The notes below the pieces were generated by a model, which was given only the letters and a program-made list of their open reading frames with translations, ran no database searches and was not told the origin of the DNA. 64,000 nt of DNA from Bradyrhizobium sp. 1 (GTDB lineage: Bacteria; Pseudomonadota; Alphaproteobacteria; Rhizobiales; Xanthobacteraceae): NCBI RefSeq assembly GCF_023073315.1, contig NZ_JADPJH010000010.1, positions 186,001 through 250,000 on the forward strand, in the 5' to 3' direction. A program made the position numbers and the translations under genes. This document shows positions 33,434 through 44,273 of the stretch, piece by piece (the first letter of the stretch is position 1; the number at the start of each line of letters is the position of its first letter).

Positions 33434-33897
33434 CGCTGTATTTCCTGGTCAAATACCTGCATGTGCTCGGCGCCATCGTCATCCTCGGCACCGGAACCGG
33501 CATCGCCTTCTTCATGCTGATGGCGCATCGCACGCAGGACGCGCAATTCATCGCGCGCACGGCATCGGTGGTGGTGACCGCGGATGCGATCTTCACGTTC
33601 TCGGCCGTGATCTTCCAGCCAGTCACGGGCGGCTTGCTGATGATGCTCTCGGCGACGTCGATCACGGAACGCTGGATCCTTGCGTCGCTGGCGCTCTACG
33701 TGATCGCAGGCCTGTTCTGGATCCCCGTCGTGTTCATGCAGATCGAGATGCGCGATCTCGCGCGCAAGGCGGCCGAGCAGCACGTCGCTCTCCCCGCGCG
33801 CTATTTCATCCTATTCCGCCGCTGGTTCGCGTTCGGCTTCCCCGGCTTCGGCGCGACCATGCTGATCCTCTGGCTGATGATCGCAAAACCATTTTGA
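33430..33897 (+). CDS. DUF2269 family membrane protein
   Basis: The 155-residue integral membrane protein has four hydrophobic segments (about 5-28, 45-72, 82-105, 132-152) and matches the DUF2269 family. The N-terminus YFLVKYLHVLGAIVILGTGTG has a His and Gly-rich helix typical of the family, with another conserved segment at QPVTGGLLM. Such proteins are of unknown function. The gene overlaps the hydrolase stop codon by four bases and ends eight bases before the next start (33906), so it belongs to a four-gene operon with the hydrolase, an SDR-DoxX protein and a DCC protein. Confidence 0.85.
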   Translation: MTLYFLVKYLHVLGAIVILGTGTGIAFFMLMAHRTQDAQFIARTASVVVTADAIFTFSAVIFQPVTGGLLMMLSATSITERWILASLALYVIAGLFWIPVVFMQIEMRDLARKAAEQHVALPARYFILFRRWFAFGFPGFGATMLILWLMIAKPF

Positions 33898-33905
33898 GAG
33901 AGGCG

Positions 33906-35225
33906 ATGAACCAGCGAACCATTTTGGTGCTCGGCGCCTCCGGCCTGATCGGCCGCTTCGTCACCGACGATCTTCGTGTGCGCGGTTTTCGCGTGGTTGG
34001 GGTGGCACGCAGCTTGTCGCCCGCGCAGAAGATGAGCGCGCTGGACATCGAGCTGCCGATCCTCTCGCTTGAGGTAGCCGCACTGACGCGCCTGCTCCGC
34101 GAGCATGCAGTGGATGTCGCCGTGAACTGCCTCGGCGTGCTCCAGGATGGCCCCGGCAGCGACACCAATGCCGTGCATCGCGATTTCGTCGCGCGCCTGC
34201 TTCAGGCGATCGGCGACAGCGCTCGCGCGATCCGGCTGGTGCACATCTCGATTCCCGGAGCCGCGGAAGCCGATCGCACCGCCTTCGCCACGACCAAGCG
34301 CGAGGCCGAGCGCCTAATCGCGGCCTCCGGCATAGCCCACGCCATCCTGCGGCCCGGCTTCGTGGTCGCGCCGTCAGCCTATGGCGGCAGCGCGATGCTC
34401 CGCGCGCTCGCCGCTTTCCCGCTTGACCTGCCTGCGAAGGAGATGGCGACGCCATTCCAGCCCGTCGCGGTCCACGATATTTCGGCAACCATCGCCTGGC
34501 TCGCCGAGCGCGATATCGACGATGCCTCCGCCAAAGCGGTGAGCTGGGACCTGATGCAGACCGAGCCGATCACCACGGCCGGCGTCATCAAGCAGTTCCG
34601 CCTCGCCTTCGGCACGGCCGGCTGGCCGCGTTTCGCGATGCCGTCTTTCATGCTCGATCTCGGTGCGAAGATCGGCGATCTCGCAAACACTCTCGGCTGG
34701 ATGCCGCCGATGCGCTCCACCGCCATCGCCGAGCTGCGCCGCGGCGTAACCGGCGATCCCTCCGCGTGGATCGCCACCACAGGCATCGCGCCGAAGACGC
34801 TGATGGATACGATCGGGCGCCATCCCGCCACCATCCAGGACAAATGGTTCGCACGCCTGTACCCGATCAAGGCGCTGATCTTCGCGAGCCTCGTCGCGTT
34901 CTGGCTCGTCTCCGGCTTCATCGCGCTGTTCGTGTCCTATCGCGCCGCCGCCGGCATTTTATCCGCGCATGGCTTCCCATCGGCTCTGGTTGATCCCGTC
35001 ACCATCGGCACCAGCCTGATGGATATGTCCATCGGCGTGCTGATCGCCTTCCGCCGCGCCGCGGCGATCGGGCTCGTTGCGGGTATCATTGCGTCGTTTG
35101 GCTATATGTTTGGAGCCGCGATACTCACACCGGACCTCTGGATCGAGCCGCTCGGCGCACTGGTCAAGACCGGGCCGGCGATCGTGCTGATGCTCGTCGC
35201 GCTGCTGATGCTGGACAATCGCTGA
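33906..35225 (+). CDS. NAD(P)-binding SDR fused to a DoxX-like membrane domain
   Basis: The first 290 residues are an atypical extended SDR: the cofactor motif LVLGASGLIGRFV is at the N-terminus, and later come LVHISIPGAAEADR and RPGFVVAPSAYGG. The classic YxxxK is replaced by a Thr-Thr-Lys-Arg region. The C-terminal 130 residues (about 305-435) carry four membrane helices (LIFASLVAFWLVSGFIALFV and others), as in DoxX-like domains. Thus a cytoplasmic NAD(P)-binding head is fixed to the membrane. ATG 33906 follows GAGAGGCG. Its stop shares bases with the DCC gene start (TGATG). A role in membrane-linked redox chemistry is my inference. Confidence 0.85.
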   Translation: MNQRTILVLGASGLIGRFVTDDLRVRGFRVVGVARSLSPAQKMSALDIELPILSLEVAALTRLLREHAVDVAVNCLGVLQDGPGSDTNAVHRDFVARLLQAIGDSARAIRLVHISIPGAAEADRTAFATTKREAERLIAASGIAHAILRPGFVVAPSAYGGSAMLRALAAFPLDLPAKEMATPFQPVAVHDISATIAWLAERDIDDASAKAVSWDLMQTEPITTAGVIKQFRLAFGTAGWPRFAMPSFMLDLGAKIGDLANTLGWMPPMRSTAIAELRRGVTGDPSAWIATTGIAPKTLMDTIGRHPATIQDKWFARLYPIKALIFASLVAFWLVSGFIALFVSYRAAAGILSAHGFPSALVDPVTIGTSLMDMSIGVLIAFRRAAAIGLVAGIIASFGYMFGAAILTPDLWIEPLGALVKTGPAIVLMLVALLMLDNR

Positions 35226-35632
35226 TGAATAAATGGCCCGACGACGACGTGATCCTGTTCGACGGCGTCTGCATCTTTTGCTCGCGCTGGGTCCGCTTTG
35301 TCGCGCAGCGGGATGCGGCGAAGCGATTTCGTTTCACACCGATCCAGTCGGACTATGGTGCGAAGCTCGCACGCACCCTTGGCATCGATCCGAATGATCC
35401 CGACACCAATGCCGTGGTCCACGGCGGCGAGGTGTTCATGAAATCGGACGCAGCGCTGACGGTGCTGTCCCTATTGCCGGGATGGAGCTGGGTGCGCGTA
35501 CTATTCGCGGTCCCGAAGCCGCTGCGAGACCCGGTCTACAGCCTCATCGCACACAACCGCTATCGCATCTTCGGCAAGTATGACGCCTGCTTCGTGCCTG
35601 ATGCTGATTTGCGAGCGCGGGTGATCGAATAA
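35225..35632 (+). CDS. DCC-family thiol-disulfide oxidoreductase-like protein (DUF393)
   Basis: The 135-residue protein belongs to the DUF393/DCC group, small thioredoxin-fold proteins. Its DGVCIFCS motif (about 14-21) is the family's D-x-x-C-x-x-C signature, and RFTPIQSDYG follows with HGGEVFMKSDAAL later, as usual. The predicted activity is thiol-disulfide exchange, untested. The start codon overlaps the stop of the SDR-DoxX gene, so the two are translationally coupled; it closes the four-gene operon. The C-terminal CFVP motif supplies a further cysteine. A family A palindrome begins three bases after the stop. Confidence 0.9.
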   Translation: MNKWPDDDVILFDGVCIFCSRWVRFVAQRDAAKRFRFTPIQSDYGAKLARTLGIDPNDPDTNAVVHGGEVFMKSDAALTVLSLLPGWSWVRVLFAVPKPLRDPVYSLIAHNRYRIFGKYDACFVPDADLRARVIE

Positions 35633-35634
35633 CG

Positions 35635-35721
35635 TGTCATTGCGAGCGCAGCGAAGCAATCCAGAGTCTCTCCGCGGAGGGATTCTGGATTGCTTCGTCG
35701 CAAGGGCTCCTCGCAATGACG
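35635..35721. repeat. Dispersed palindrome, family A copy 2
   Basis: It runs from TGTCATTGCGAG to CTCGCAATGACGG and lies between the convergent DCC and amine oxidase genes. Its inner part, GCAATCCAGAGTC / GATTCTGGATTGC, is palindromic too. Confidence 0.9.
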
Positions 35722-35731
35722 GAGTTTGCGG

Positions 35732-36979
35732 CTACGGCTTGCCTAAAGCCGCCAGCACTTCCTGCGCCGCCCGTTCGCCGCTGTCCCTCGCGCCATGCGC
35801 CGTCGTGAAGAAGGTCGGCGACGTCGCTTCTCCCGCGAAGAACAACCGCCCATCCACGGGGACAGCCAGCACGGCACGATCACCGGCGTGCCCCGGCAGC
35901 GCGTGTGAATACGAGCCTCTCGCAAACGGATCATGCGCCCAGCGGGACTCGTACAGCGGCTTCAGCTTGTGGCGGATGTCGTTGCCGAGGAAGCTCGCGA
36001 TCTCGTCGATGCTGTGCGCGGCGATGGCGCCTTCGCCGGCGTTTTCGAGCTCGCGTGCAAAGCTGCCGCCGAAAAAGCCTTCGATGCAGGGCTGGCCGAA
36101 CGGGCGGATGTGATAGGTGCCCATGTCGGTGCGCATGGTGGCGCCGCGCAGGTTTCCTTCTTTCGGGAAGGCTTCGGCATCGTCCAGCGCCAGCGTCACC
36201 TTGTCGTCGACGCCGAGCGGCAGGCCGGCCGCCGCATCGACCTTCGCCGGGAGCGGCGGTGAGAAACGGATGGCTTCGTCTGCGATCAGATTGGTCGGCA
36301 CGGTGACGATCACCCTGTCCGCGGTCAGCGTGCCCTGCGAGGTCTCGATGCGGATGCGCTTGCCGGAATGATCGATCAGCGTCACGTTGCAGTTCAGCGC
36401 CACCGGGCAGGGCGCGCCATACGAGGCGACCAGCGCGCCATAGCCGCGCCGGACGCGCCAATTGAGGTCGCTGTCCTCATAGGCGTCCCAGTCCAGCGTC
36501 GACATGTCCTTCAGTTCGCAGCCATTGATGTAGGTCGAGATCGCGTCGATCATCGGATTCCAGCGATTGCCGGGCTCGAGGCTCAGGCTCGCGGGCTCGT
36601 CGCTGCCCTTTTGCGCGGCCTGCCAGAGACGCTCGTAGAATGCGTCCATCGCGCGCATAAAGTCGTCGCGCTGGCTTTGTGGAAAGGCATTGCCGAAGGC
36701 GCGTTCGCGCCAGGGCGGCAGGTCTTTGTTGACCTCGAAACCGAGTTTTCGCGCGATCGGAACGAAGGAATTCTTGTCCGCCGAGTGAAGCCAGCCGCAG
36801 CCGACGTCGAAGGTCACTTCAGGCGAGGCCTGCACCGTCCAGGCGCGGCCGCCGAGCCTGTTACGCGCCTCCAGCACGATCACGGAGAGGCCGGAGCCTG
36901 CCAGCGCATGCGCCGCGCCGAGGCCGGCGGCGCCCGCGCCGATGATCGCGACGTCGACTGAGGAGGGGACGGAACTCAT
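35732..36979 (-). CDS. FAD-dependent amine oxidase family protein
   Basis: The 415-residue protein has the Rossmann dinucleotide motif IIGAGAAGLGAAHAL (about 11-25) followed by VIVLEARNRLGGRAW, the classic pairing in flavin amine oxidases. The C-terminal segment GRLFFAGEATSPTFF (about 380-395) is the family's FAD-contact motif. The family includes monoamine and polyamine oxidases, which release aldehyde, ammonia and hydrogen peroxide; the substrate here cannot be told. No signal peptide is present, so it is cytoplasmic or membrane-associated. The gene is alone between a family A palindrome and a family B palindrome, and is on the same strand as typA. Confidence 0.9.
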   Translation of the reverse strand: MSSVPSSVDVAIIGAGAAGLGAAHALAGSGLSVIVLEARNRLGGRAWTVQASPEVTFDVGCGWLHSADKNSFVPIARKLGFEVNKDLPPWRERAFGNAFPQSQRDDFMRAMDAFYERLWQAAQKGSDEPASLSLEPGNRWNPMIDAISTYINGCELKDMSTLDWDAYEDSDLNWRVRRGYGALVASYGAPCPVALNCNVTLIDHSGKRIRIETSQGTLTADRVIVTVPTNLIADEAIRFSPPLPAKVDAAAGLPLGVDDKVTLALDDAEAFPKEGNLRGATMRTDMGTYHIRPFGQPCIEGFFGGSFARELENAGEGAIAAHSIDEIASFLGNDIRHKLKPLYESRWAHDPFARGSYSHALPGHAGDRAVLAVPVDGRLFFAGEATSPTFFTTAHGARDSGERAAQEVLAALGKP

Positions 36980-37020
36980 GGACGGGCTCTAGCACGTTCG
37001 CAAAGAGTGCTGAAGCCGGA

Positions 37021-37150
37021 CCCGGACGCGGTGCGGCGTGTAACGCCGCTCCGCAGAGCCGGGACCCAAGGTGATATGGAGGCGGTGAGAGTAACTGGGC
37101 CCCGGCTCAGCAGCGCATCACTGCGCGCTGCGCTGCGTCCGGGGCACGAG
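37021..37150. repeat. Dispersed palindrome, family B copy 1
   Basis: The element runs from CCCGGACGCGGTGCGGC to GCTGCGTCCGGGG, with central GAGCCGGGACCCA / TGGGCCCCGGCTC pairing. It sits between typA (minus) and the amine oxidase gene (minus). A second copy is at 54355-54490. Confidence 0.88.
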
Positions 37151-37160
37151 AGCGGTGGCC

Positions 37161-38987
<1,827 letters not shown>

Positions 38988-39274
38988 GAGTGAGCTTCTT
39001 TGCGGTCGGACAATGGGTTAAGCGCGATCTCGCCGGTCAAGCCGGGACCTCTTCACGGACAACGCTGAAACGTGGAAAACGGGGCCTATTACGCCCAAAA
39101 GGGCCGCTCGGCTAGATCAACCGGGCACCCTATGCGTTTGCAGCGCAATATAGGCAAAAACCACCAAAAAACAATGCGTTCTTTTGGGGTTGGTTGATTG
39201 AATTTTGCCCGGGAATTCCCCGGGGTTAGGGGCAATCCGACACCAAACCGGTCCTTTGGCCGGAGGGGCCTCGA

Positions 39275-40051
39275 TCAGCCCCGTGCTGGGCTGCTGCTCG
39301 CTTCCGCGGTCGGGTAGACCCCGCGCAAAACCTCCTCGAAATGCAGCTTCACGGCGTCGTTGCAGAGGCAGGCCCGCAGCCGCAGGCCGTCGCGATTGCG
39401 AACCAGGATCGACCCGCGCCTGGTCTCGAGCACGCCTTCCGCCCTGAACGACTGCAGCACACGGCTCGTATAGCTGCGTCCCACCCCGAGCAGCGTGGCA
39501 AGCTGCTCGTGGGTCAGCGGCACGCTGTTCTCGTCGCCGGTCCGCTCCATCGCCGCCAAAATCCATTTGGCCGTGCGCTGCTCGATCGAGTGGATGGCAT
39601 TGCAGGCGGTGGACTGGAAGATCTGCGCCAGCATGCAATCGGCGTAGCGGGCAAAGATATGGCGCAGCGACGGCGATCGCTGCTTGGCCGCTTCCACTTT
39701 GGCGACATTGACGCGCGCAAACGGCCCGCCGAATTTCACGCAGATGCGGGTGTAGGCCGGCAGGAAGCCTTCGCTGACGATGCCGCCCACCGCGCCCTCG
39801 CGCCCGACCAGAATGGTCTCGACATCGCGGCCATCCTCATTCGGGACGAGAAATGTCGCGAGCGCGGGTCCGCAAGGGAAGTGAACGAGCTGGACATCAT
39901 CGCCGGGATTGTAGAGCAGATCGTTCGCCATGGTGTTTTCAACGGCGACGTGCGGCGCCAGCAACGCGTAATCCGCCTGGCTCAAGCGCCGCAGCAGATT
40001 GTTGGCCGGCCGGCTGTCGACCTCATTTGCCTTACCAATATGCGCATCCAT
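39275..40051 (-). CDS. Crp/Fnr family transcriptional regulator
   Basis: The 258-residue protein has an N-terminal cyclic-nucleotide-binding-like beta roll (about 25-140, PGDDVQLVHFPCGPALATFL) and a C-terminal winged helix (about 170-235) with the helix-turn-helix LTHEQLATLLGVGRSYTSRV. It lacks the N-terminal cysteine cluster of FNR, so an iron-sulfur sensor is unlikely. The cAMP-binding arginine region is not clearly kept, so ligand binding is uncertain. The start at ATG 40051 is followed by KANEVDS. It is divergent from a single-domain response regulator. A small inverted repeat, TTGTG-N2-CACAA, lies at 40101-40112 in the shared promoter region. Confidence 0.9.
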   Translation of the reverse strand: MDAHIGKANEVDSRPANNLLRRLSQADYALLAPHVAVENTMANDLLYNPGDDVQLVHFPCGPALATFLVPNEDGRDVETILVGREGAVGGIVSEGFLPAYTRICVKFGGPFARVNVAKVEAAKQRSPSLRHIFARYADCMLAQIFQSTACNAIHSIEQRTAKWILAAMERTGDENSVPLTHEQLATLLGVGRSYTSRVLQSFRAEGVLETRRGSILVRNRDGLRLRACLCNDAVKLHFEEVLRGVYPTAEASSSPARG

Positions 40052-40233
40052 CGTGACCCCGCCTTCCCTTCTCCTCAGACTAGCGAGTTCCGCCCGAATC
40101 TTGTGTGCACAAGTGGACAGACTGGAGAACTGTGATGTGGTGGGTTTCGTTCCGGGAACCCTCCGATGCACTGGGCGCAGGCATCGTGTCGCGGCAGTCC
40201 CGATCCGAAAAACCTCACGCCTAAGATCTGATT

Positions 40234-40617
40234 ATGGCACCCGCACTTCCCGATGGCTCAGGCCGGCCTTCCGACGTTCTGATCGTCGAGGACGATCCGA
40301 TCATTGCGATCGATTTCGAGGACCGTCTCCTCGGATTCGGCGTGACGAGCGTGCGGACCGTTGGCTCGGTGACGCAGGCGCTGGGCGCGATCGCCAAGCG
40401 TGCTCCCGACTTCGCACTGCTAGATGTCGAGCTGATCCGCGAGAAGAGCTTTGCGATCGCCGAGCGTCTGGTCGCGCTCGGGATCCCGTTCGTCTTCGTC
40501 ACCGGCTACGGCACCGACGCGCGCATTCCACCGGAATTCGCCGGCCGGCCGCGTTTGCAGAAGCCATGTTCGAGCGACGCGCTGGAGGCGGTGCTTCAGG
40601 TTCGCGCCGCCGATTAG
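40234..40617 (+). CDS. Single-domain response regulator (CheY-like)
   Basis: The 127-residue product is a lone receiver domain. The acidic pair is in LIVEDDP (about 16-22), the phosphoacceptor Asp64 in FALLDVEL, the Thr in VTGYGT and the Lys in LQKPC (about 109-113). It has no output domain, so it should act by protein-protein contact or as a phosphate sink. The cognate kinase is unknown; the kinase nearest in this window (60708-62846) carries its own receiver. It ends four bases before the convergent PhoD gene stop and is divergent from the Crp/Fnr gene. Confidence 0.93.
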   Translation: MAPALPDGSGRPSDVLIVEDDPIIAIDFEDRLLGFGVTSVRTVGSVTQALGAIAKRAPDFALLDVELIREKSFAIAERLVALGIPFVFVTGYGTDARIPPEFAGRPRLQKPCSSDALEAVLQVRAAD

Positions 40618-40620
40618 CAA

Positions 40621-42162
40621 TCAGCCGCGTTTCGGATCGAGCGTGGTCGACCACAGCGCGACGTCGGCGCGGTCGCGCAAGGTCACAATCATCTGGCCCG
40701 AGGCGCCCTCGATCTTGACGTGACCGAAGAACTGCATGCCGGCAGACGGCGGCAGGTTCTGGTTGTCCTTGCCCGGCGCCTTGACGAAGCGCACTTCGGG
40801 CCCAAAGGTGTTGTCGAGCGCGTTCGGACCGAATGTGCCCGCATGCAGCGGGCCCGACACGAATTCCCAGAACGGCTCGAAGTCCTGGAATTGCGCCTTG
40901 TTCGGATCGTAATAATGCGCGGCGGCGTAGTGCACGTCCGCGGTCAGCCACACCGTGTTGCTAACAGGCGCCGTCTTGATAAAGCGCAGGATGTCGGCGA
41001 TCTCGAATTCCCGGCCGCGCACCGGACCGTCGCCCTGCGCAATGGCTTCCGAGCCGCCCTTCGGCGTATCCGACACGACGAGGCTGAGCGGCATGTCTGA
41101 TGCGATCACCTTCCAGGTCGCGCGCGAGTTGAGGAGGGCGCGCTTGAGCCAGGCGATCTGGTCCGGGCCGAGGAAGTAACTGGCCGGACCGTATTCCGTT
41201 TCGAGATTGGCGCCATTCGGGCCGCGATAGCTGCGCTCGTCGAGCACGAACACGTCGAGATGCGGGCCGTAGGAAATCTGGCGATAGACCCGGCCCGGCT
41301 CGATGATGCTCTCGCGCATCGGGTACATCTCGTGGAAGGCGCGGCCCGCGCGCGCCGCGAGCAGCGAGATATCGCGCACCTTGTAGGTCGCCGGCAACTC
41401 CTTCGACAGCGACCAGTTGTTGGTCACTTCATGGTCGTCCCACTGCACGAAGATCGGCACCTCGGCATTGAAGGCGCGGACGTTGTCGTCGGTGAAATTG
41501 TATTTGTGCGCGGCGCGGTACTCGTCCAGCGTTTCCGCGACCTTGGCCTTCTCGGGGATGGTGACGTTCTTCCAGATCTTGCCGTCGGCGAGCTTGACCT
41601 CGGATTCGATCGGGCCGTCGGCATAGATGGTGTCGCCGGAGTGCAGGAAGAAATCCGGACGGTGCTTGCGCATCGCGGAGAAGGTGGCCATGCCACCGTC
41701 ATCAGGGTTGATGCCCCAGCCCTGGCCGGCGACGTCGCCGCCCCAGACGAAGCTGACGTCGCGGCGGTCGGCCGGCGCGGTGCGGAAACGGCCGACCACC
41801 GCCTCGCCTTCGACTGCGGTATGCGAGAGATCGCGGAAGCGGACACGGTAGAAGATATCCTGTCCGCCCGGCAGGTTCTCGATCAGCATTTTTGCGGTGA
41901 AGTCGCTTTCAGGCAGCGCCGCGATCGGCGGCAGCGAACGGGCATCCTTGAAGGATTCCGTCGTGGCGACCTCGACCAGCATCTGCGACGGACGGTCGGC
42001 ACGCGCCCACACCACGCCGCCGTCGACGGTGACGTCGCCGGACTGCACGCCATGGGTCACCGCCGGCCGGTCGGCCGCGCGCGAGAGATGCGGCATCGCG
42101 ATCGCGCCGAACGCACCGGCACTGGTGGAGAGGAAGCGGCGGCGGGAGAATTTGATGTTCAT
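40621..42162 (-). CDS. phoD: Alkaline phosphatase D (PhoD family)
   Basis: This is a PhoD-family phosphodi/monoesterase of 513 residues, exported through the Tat pathway (SRRRFLSTSAGAFGA, about 6-20). PhoD enzymes release phosphate from organic esters outside the cell and use Fe and Ca. The N-terminal beta domain shows the usual HGVQSGDVTVDGG, and the catalytic part has HSGDTIYADGPI (metal ligands), WDDHEVTNNW and the C-terminal LTADVHYAAAHYYDP. I set the start at ATG 42162, which puts the twin arginines at residues 7-8. The gene is alone on the minus strand; no Pho box was recognised upstream. Confidence 0.95.
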   Translation of the reverse strand: MNIKFSRRRFLSTSAGAFGAIAMPHLSRAADRPAVTHGVQSGDVTVDGGVVWARADRPSQMLVEVATTESFKDARSLPPIAALPESDFTAKMLIENLPGGQDIFYRVRFRDLSHTAVEGEAVVGRFRTAPADRRDVSFVWGGDVAGQGWGINPDDGGMATFSAMRKHRPDFFLHSGDTIYADGPIESEVKLADGKIWKNVTIPEKAKVAETLDEYRAAHKYNFTDDNVRAFNAEVPIFVQWDDHEVTNNWSLSKELPATYKVRDISLLAARAGRAFHEMYPMRESIIEPGRVYRQISYGPHLDVFVLDERSYRGPNGANLETEYGPASYFLGPDQIAWLKRALLNSRATWKVIASDMPLSLVVSDTPKGGSEAIAQGDGPVRGREFEIADILRFIKTAPVSNTVWLTADVHYAAAHYYDPNKAQFQDFEPFWEFVSGPLHAGTFGPNALDNTFGPEVRFVKAPGKDNQNLPPSAGMQFFGHVKIEGASGQMIVTLRDRADVALWSTTLDPKRG

Positions 42163-42270
42163 GGAGTTGGTCTCGATACCGCGTGGCGCGACCGCCGGGA
42201 CGGCAGTCGTCACGATCAAGCCAGACGCTATATTGAGACAATGTGACGCAGCAATTACGCGCGGAAGCGT

Positions 42271-43716
42271 CTACGCGTTGCCGGCGGCCCTGAACTGCGC
42301 GCCCGCGCGTTGCAGGTTCTGCGGCAGGCTGAACAGCACGGCCTTGCGGTCGGCGACCGCCGCGTGGAACTGATCGAGCACGATGTTGATGGCGGTGAGC
42401 CCGCCCTCCTCGATCGCGCCGTGGTCGAAGCAGCGCAGCGTGTCGCGCAGGATCTCGTCGGCCTCGGTCTGCATCTGGTCGAGCTCTTCGGTCGTCTCGC
42501 TCTTGCGTGCTGCCGCAATCATGTCGAACAGCCTGTCGCGCAGATGACTGTTGTTGTCGCGCTCGTCCTTTTTCAGGTAGCCCGCGAACCAGGCGCCGAG
42601 CGAACCCATCGCGGAGAGCGCCATCAGGGTCCACCAGATGTAATCGCTGTATTTGTCGAGGAAGGTCTTTTCCTCGCCATCGACGAAGGCGGCGGCGCCG
42701 GGATGTACGGGGATCACCGCATCCTTGTCGGTGTCGGGCGTCTCGATCTTCGCCGCCAGCGGGAACTCCGTCACCAGCTGCTGGCGTACGGCGAAGAGCT
42801 GCCGCGTGAATGCCGCGACGACGGTCTCCGACAAGCCTTTGCGCGCCACGATGTGGTGCGAGAAGCTGATCGTCTTGACCTCGTCGTCGGGACGATCCGG
42901 CGAGCCGCCGAAAGTGCCCGCAGGGATCTCGGATGCTTCATAGACCGGGTGGTTCTGCGCAATCGCATCCGCCGAATCGATCGCAAGGAAAGCCGGCGTG
43001 CCGCCGTCTTTGGCGGAAGCCGAAATCGCATCCGACGTGATCTTGCTGTTGACGGGACCGGCCGCAAGATAGGCATCGGCCTTCTGGGCCTTGATCGCCT
43101 CGGCGGCTTCGTTGGCGGGGTACTGCACGATCTCGACCTTGGCGGGATCGACGCCGTATTGCTGCAGAATCACCTTGAGCAGATTGACGTTGGCCTGGGT
43201 GCGGCCGACCACGCCGACCTTATGGCCGGCGAGCTGCGCGATCTTGGTGATCTTCGGGCCCTTCTTCTTGCCCTTGCCGGGCACGGACCACAGCACCACG
43301 ACGTTCTTGCGCAGGGTCGCGACCGCTTGCGCATTCTTCGGCACGTCGACGTCGCCGCGCACGACGGCGAGATCGGCCTTGCCCTCCGCCAGCAAATCGG
43401 CGCTGGCAGTGGCGCCGTCGGTCTGGATCGGTCGCAGCCGTACATAGCTCTTGTGCTGCGCGAAGCCTTGGGTCAGTGCCTGCATGACCTTGACGTCGTC
43501 GCTGTTGGCGGGACCGACCGCGACCTTCAGCGTCACCGGCCGCATGGCAAAGTAATAGCCGCCGACCAGCGCGCCGATGATGGCCAGCACCAATGCGAGG
43601 GAGACAAGCGCGGTCTTTCGCGCCGCTGATCGCGGCGACGTCGGTACGGGCGCTTCGGCCAGGTCCAATCCCCCGGTCATCGATCTCCCAAACAGGCGCT
43701 TGAGGCTCAGTTTCAT
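42271..43716 (-). CDS. Membrane-anchored TAXI-type substrate-binding protein with cytoplasmic tail
   Basis: The central domain (about 60-345) is a TAXI (TRAP-associated extracytoplasmic immunogenic) solute-binding protein, with LKVAVGPANSDDVKVMQAL at its start and VVRGDVDVPKNAQAV and VGVVGRTQANVNLL within. Unusually it is held between two membrane helices, about 35-57 and 357-380, and ends in a 100-residue helical cytoplasmic domain (residues 383-481). No TRAP permease (DctQ/DctM-like) gene is near. Such an arrangement looks like a receptor or signalling device rather than a transporter partner. That role is inference. It is divergent from the phhB-like gene, and a second TAXI gene lies at 44803. 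Confidence 0.88.
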   Translation of the reverse strand: MKLSLKRLFGRSMTGGLDLAEAPVPTSPRSAARKTALVSLALVLAIIGALVGGYYFAMRPVTLKVAVGPANSDDVKVMQALTQGFAQHKSYVRLRPIQTDGATASADLLAEGKADLAVVRGDVDVPKNAQAVATLRKNVVVLWSVPGKGKKKGPKITKIAQLAGHKVGVVGRTQANVNLLKVILQQYGVDPAKVEIVQYPANEAAEAIKAQKADAYLAAGPVNSKITSDAISASAKDGGTPAFLAIDSADAIAQNHPVYEASEIPAGTFGGSPDRPDDEVKTISFSHHIVARKGLSETVVAAFTRQLFAVRQQLVTEFPLAAKIETPDTDKDAVIPVHPGAAAFVDGEEKTFLDKYSDYIWWTLMALSAMGSLGAWFAGYLKKDERDNNSHLRDRLFDMIAAARKSETTEELDQMQTEADEILRDTLRCFDHGAIEEGGLTAINIVLDQFHAAVADRKAVLFSLPQNLQRAGAQFRAAGNA

Positions 43717-43867
43717 CTTGGCCGGCGATTTACGCCCGCAATTGTAGCAAATTTCTTGCCCGGCGGGGTTACATCTCCGTCATGGTTAGCGGATGGGCGG
43801 AATCCGGTATGAACCCGGGGCATATGGACGGTGTTAGGGTAAAGTTCCCCTGAAAACGGAGGCCATC

Positions 43868-44170
43868 ATGGCAGAGCGGCTGACAACGGAAACGCGTCAA
43901 CAGGCGCTGGCCAGTATCCCGGGATGGGCCGAGGTCCAAGGTCGCGACGCGATCGGGAAAACCTTTGTCTTCAAGGATTTCAACGAGGCCTTCGGCTTCA
44001 TGACCCGAGCGGCGCTGGTGGCCGAGAAGATGGATCACCATCCCGAATGGCGTAACGTCTACAAGACGGTCGAGGTGGTGCTGTCGACCCACGACGCCGG
44101 CGGCGTCACCAAGCTCGACATCGAGCTCGCCAAGGCGATGAACGCCATCGCCAAGCTGACACCAGCCTGA
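43868..44170 (+). CDS. phhB: 4a-hydroxytetrahydrobiopterin dehydratase (PCD/DCoH)
   Basis: The 100-residue enzyme regenerates quinonoid dihydropterin from the 4a-hydroxy form made by aromatic amino acid hydroxylases. It has the signature [15 protein letters not shown] (about 56-70), with the catalytic His pair, and [15 protein letters not shown] in the last third. Size and order are normal. The ATG at 43868 follows GGAGG. No phenylalanine hydroxylase gene is nearby, so it may serve another pterin-dependent enzyme or recycle pterin generally. It is followed by a DUF1232 gene on the same strand, about 100 bases away. Confidence 0.95.
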   Translation: MAERLTTETRQQALASIPGWAEVQGRDAIGKTFVFKDFNEAFGFMTRAALVAEKMDHHPEWRNVYKTVEVVLSTHDAGGVTKLDIELAKAMNAIAKLTPA

Positions 44171-44273
44171 CATCTTGCGAGGCGCCGCCGCATCCCCATG
44201 TTGTGATCGGCAGGAGATGCGGCCATCGGCCGCTCTGCCGGCCACCCTTGGGTGAACGTGGAGTTTGTCGAAC

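Noticed and set aside
39117..39638. Minus-strand frame at the end of the Crp/Fnr gene
   Set aside because: It overlaps the Crp/Fnr gene in another frame and reads through intergenic DNA.
40101..40112. TTGTG-N2-CACAA inverted repeat as a Crp/Fnr autoregulation site
   Set aside because: Too short and not matching CRP (N6) or FixK-type (TTGA-N6-TCAA) spacing; noted in the gene entry only.
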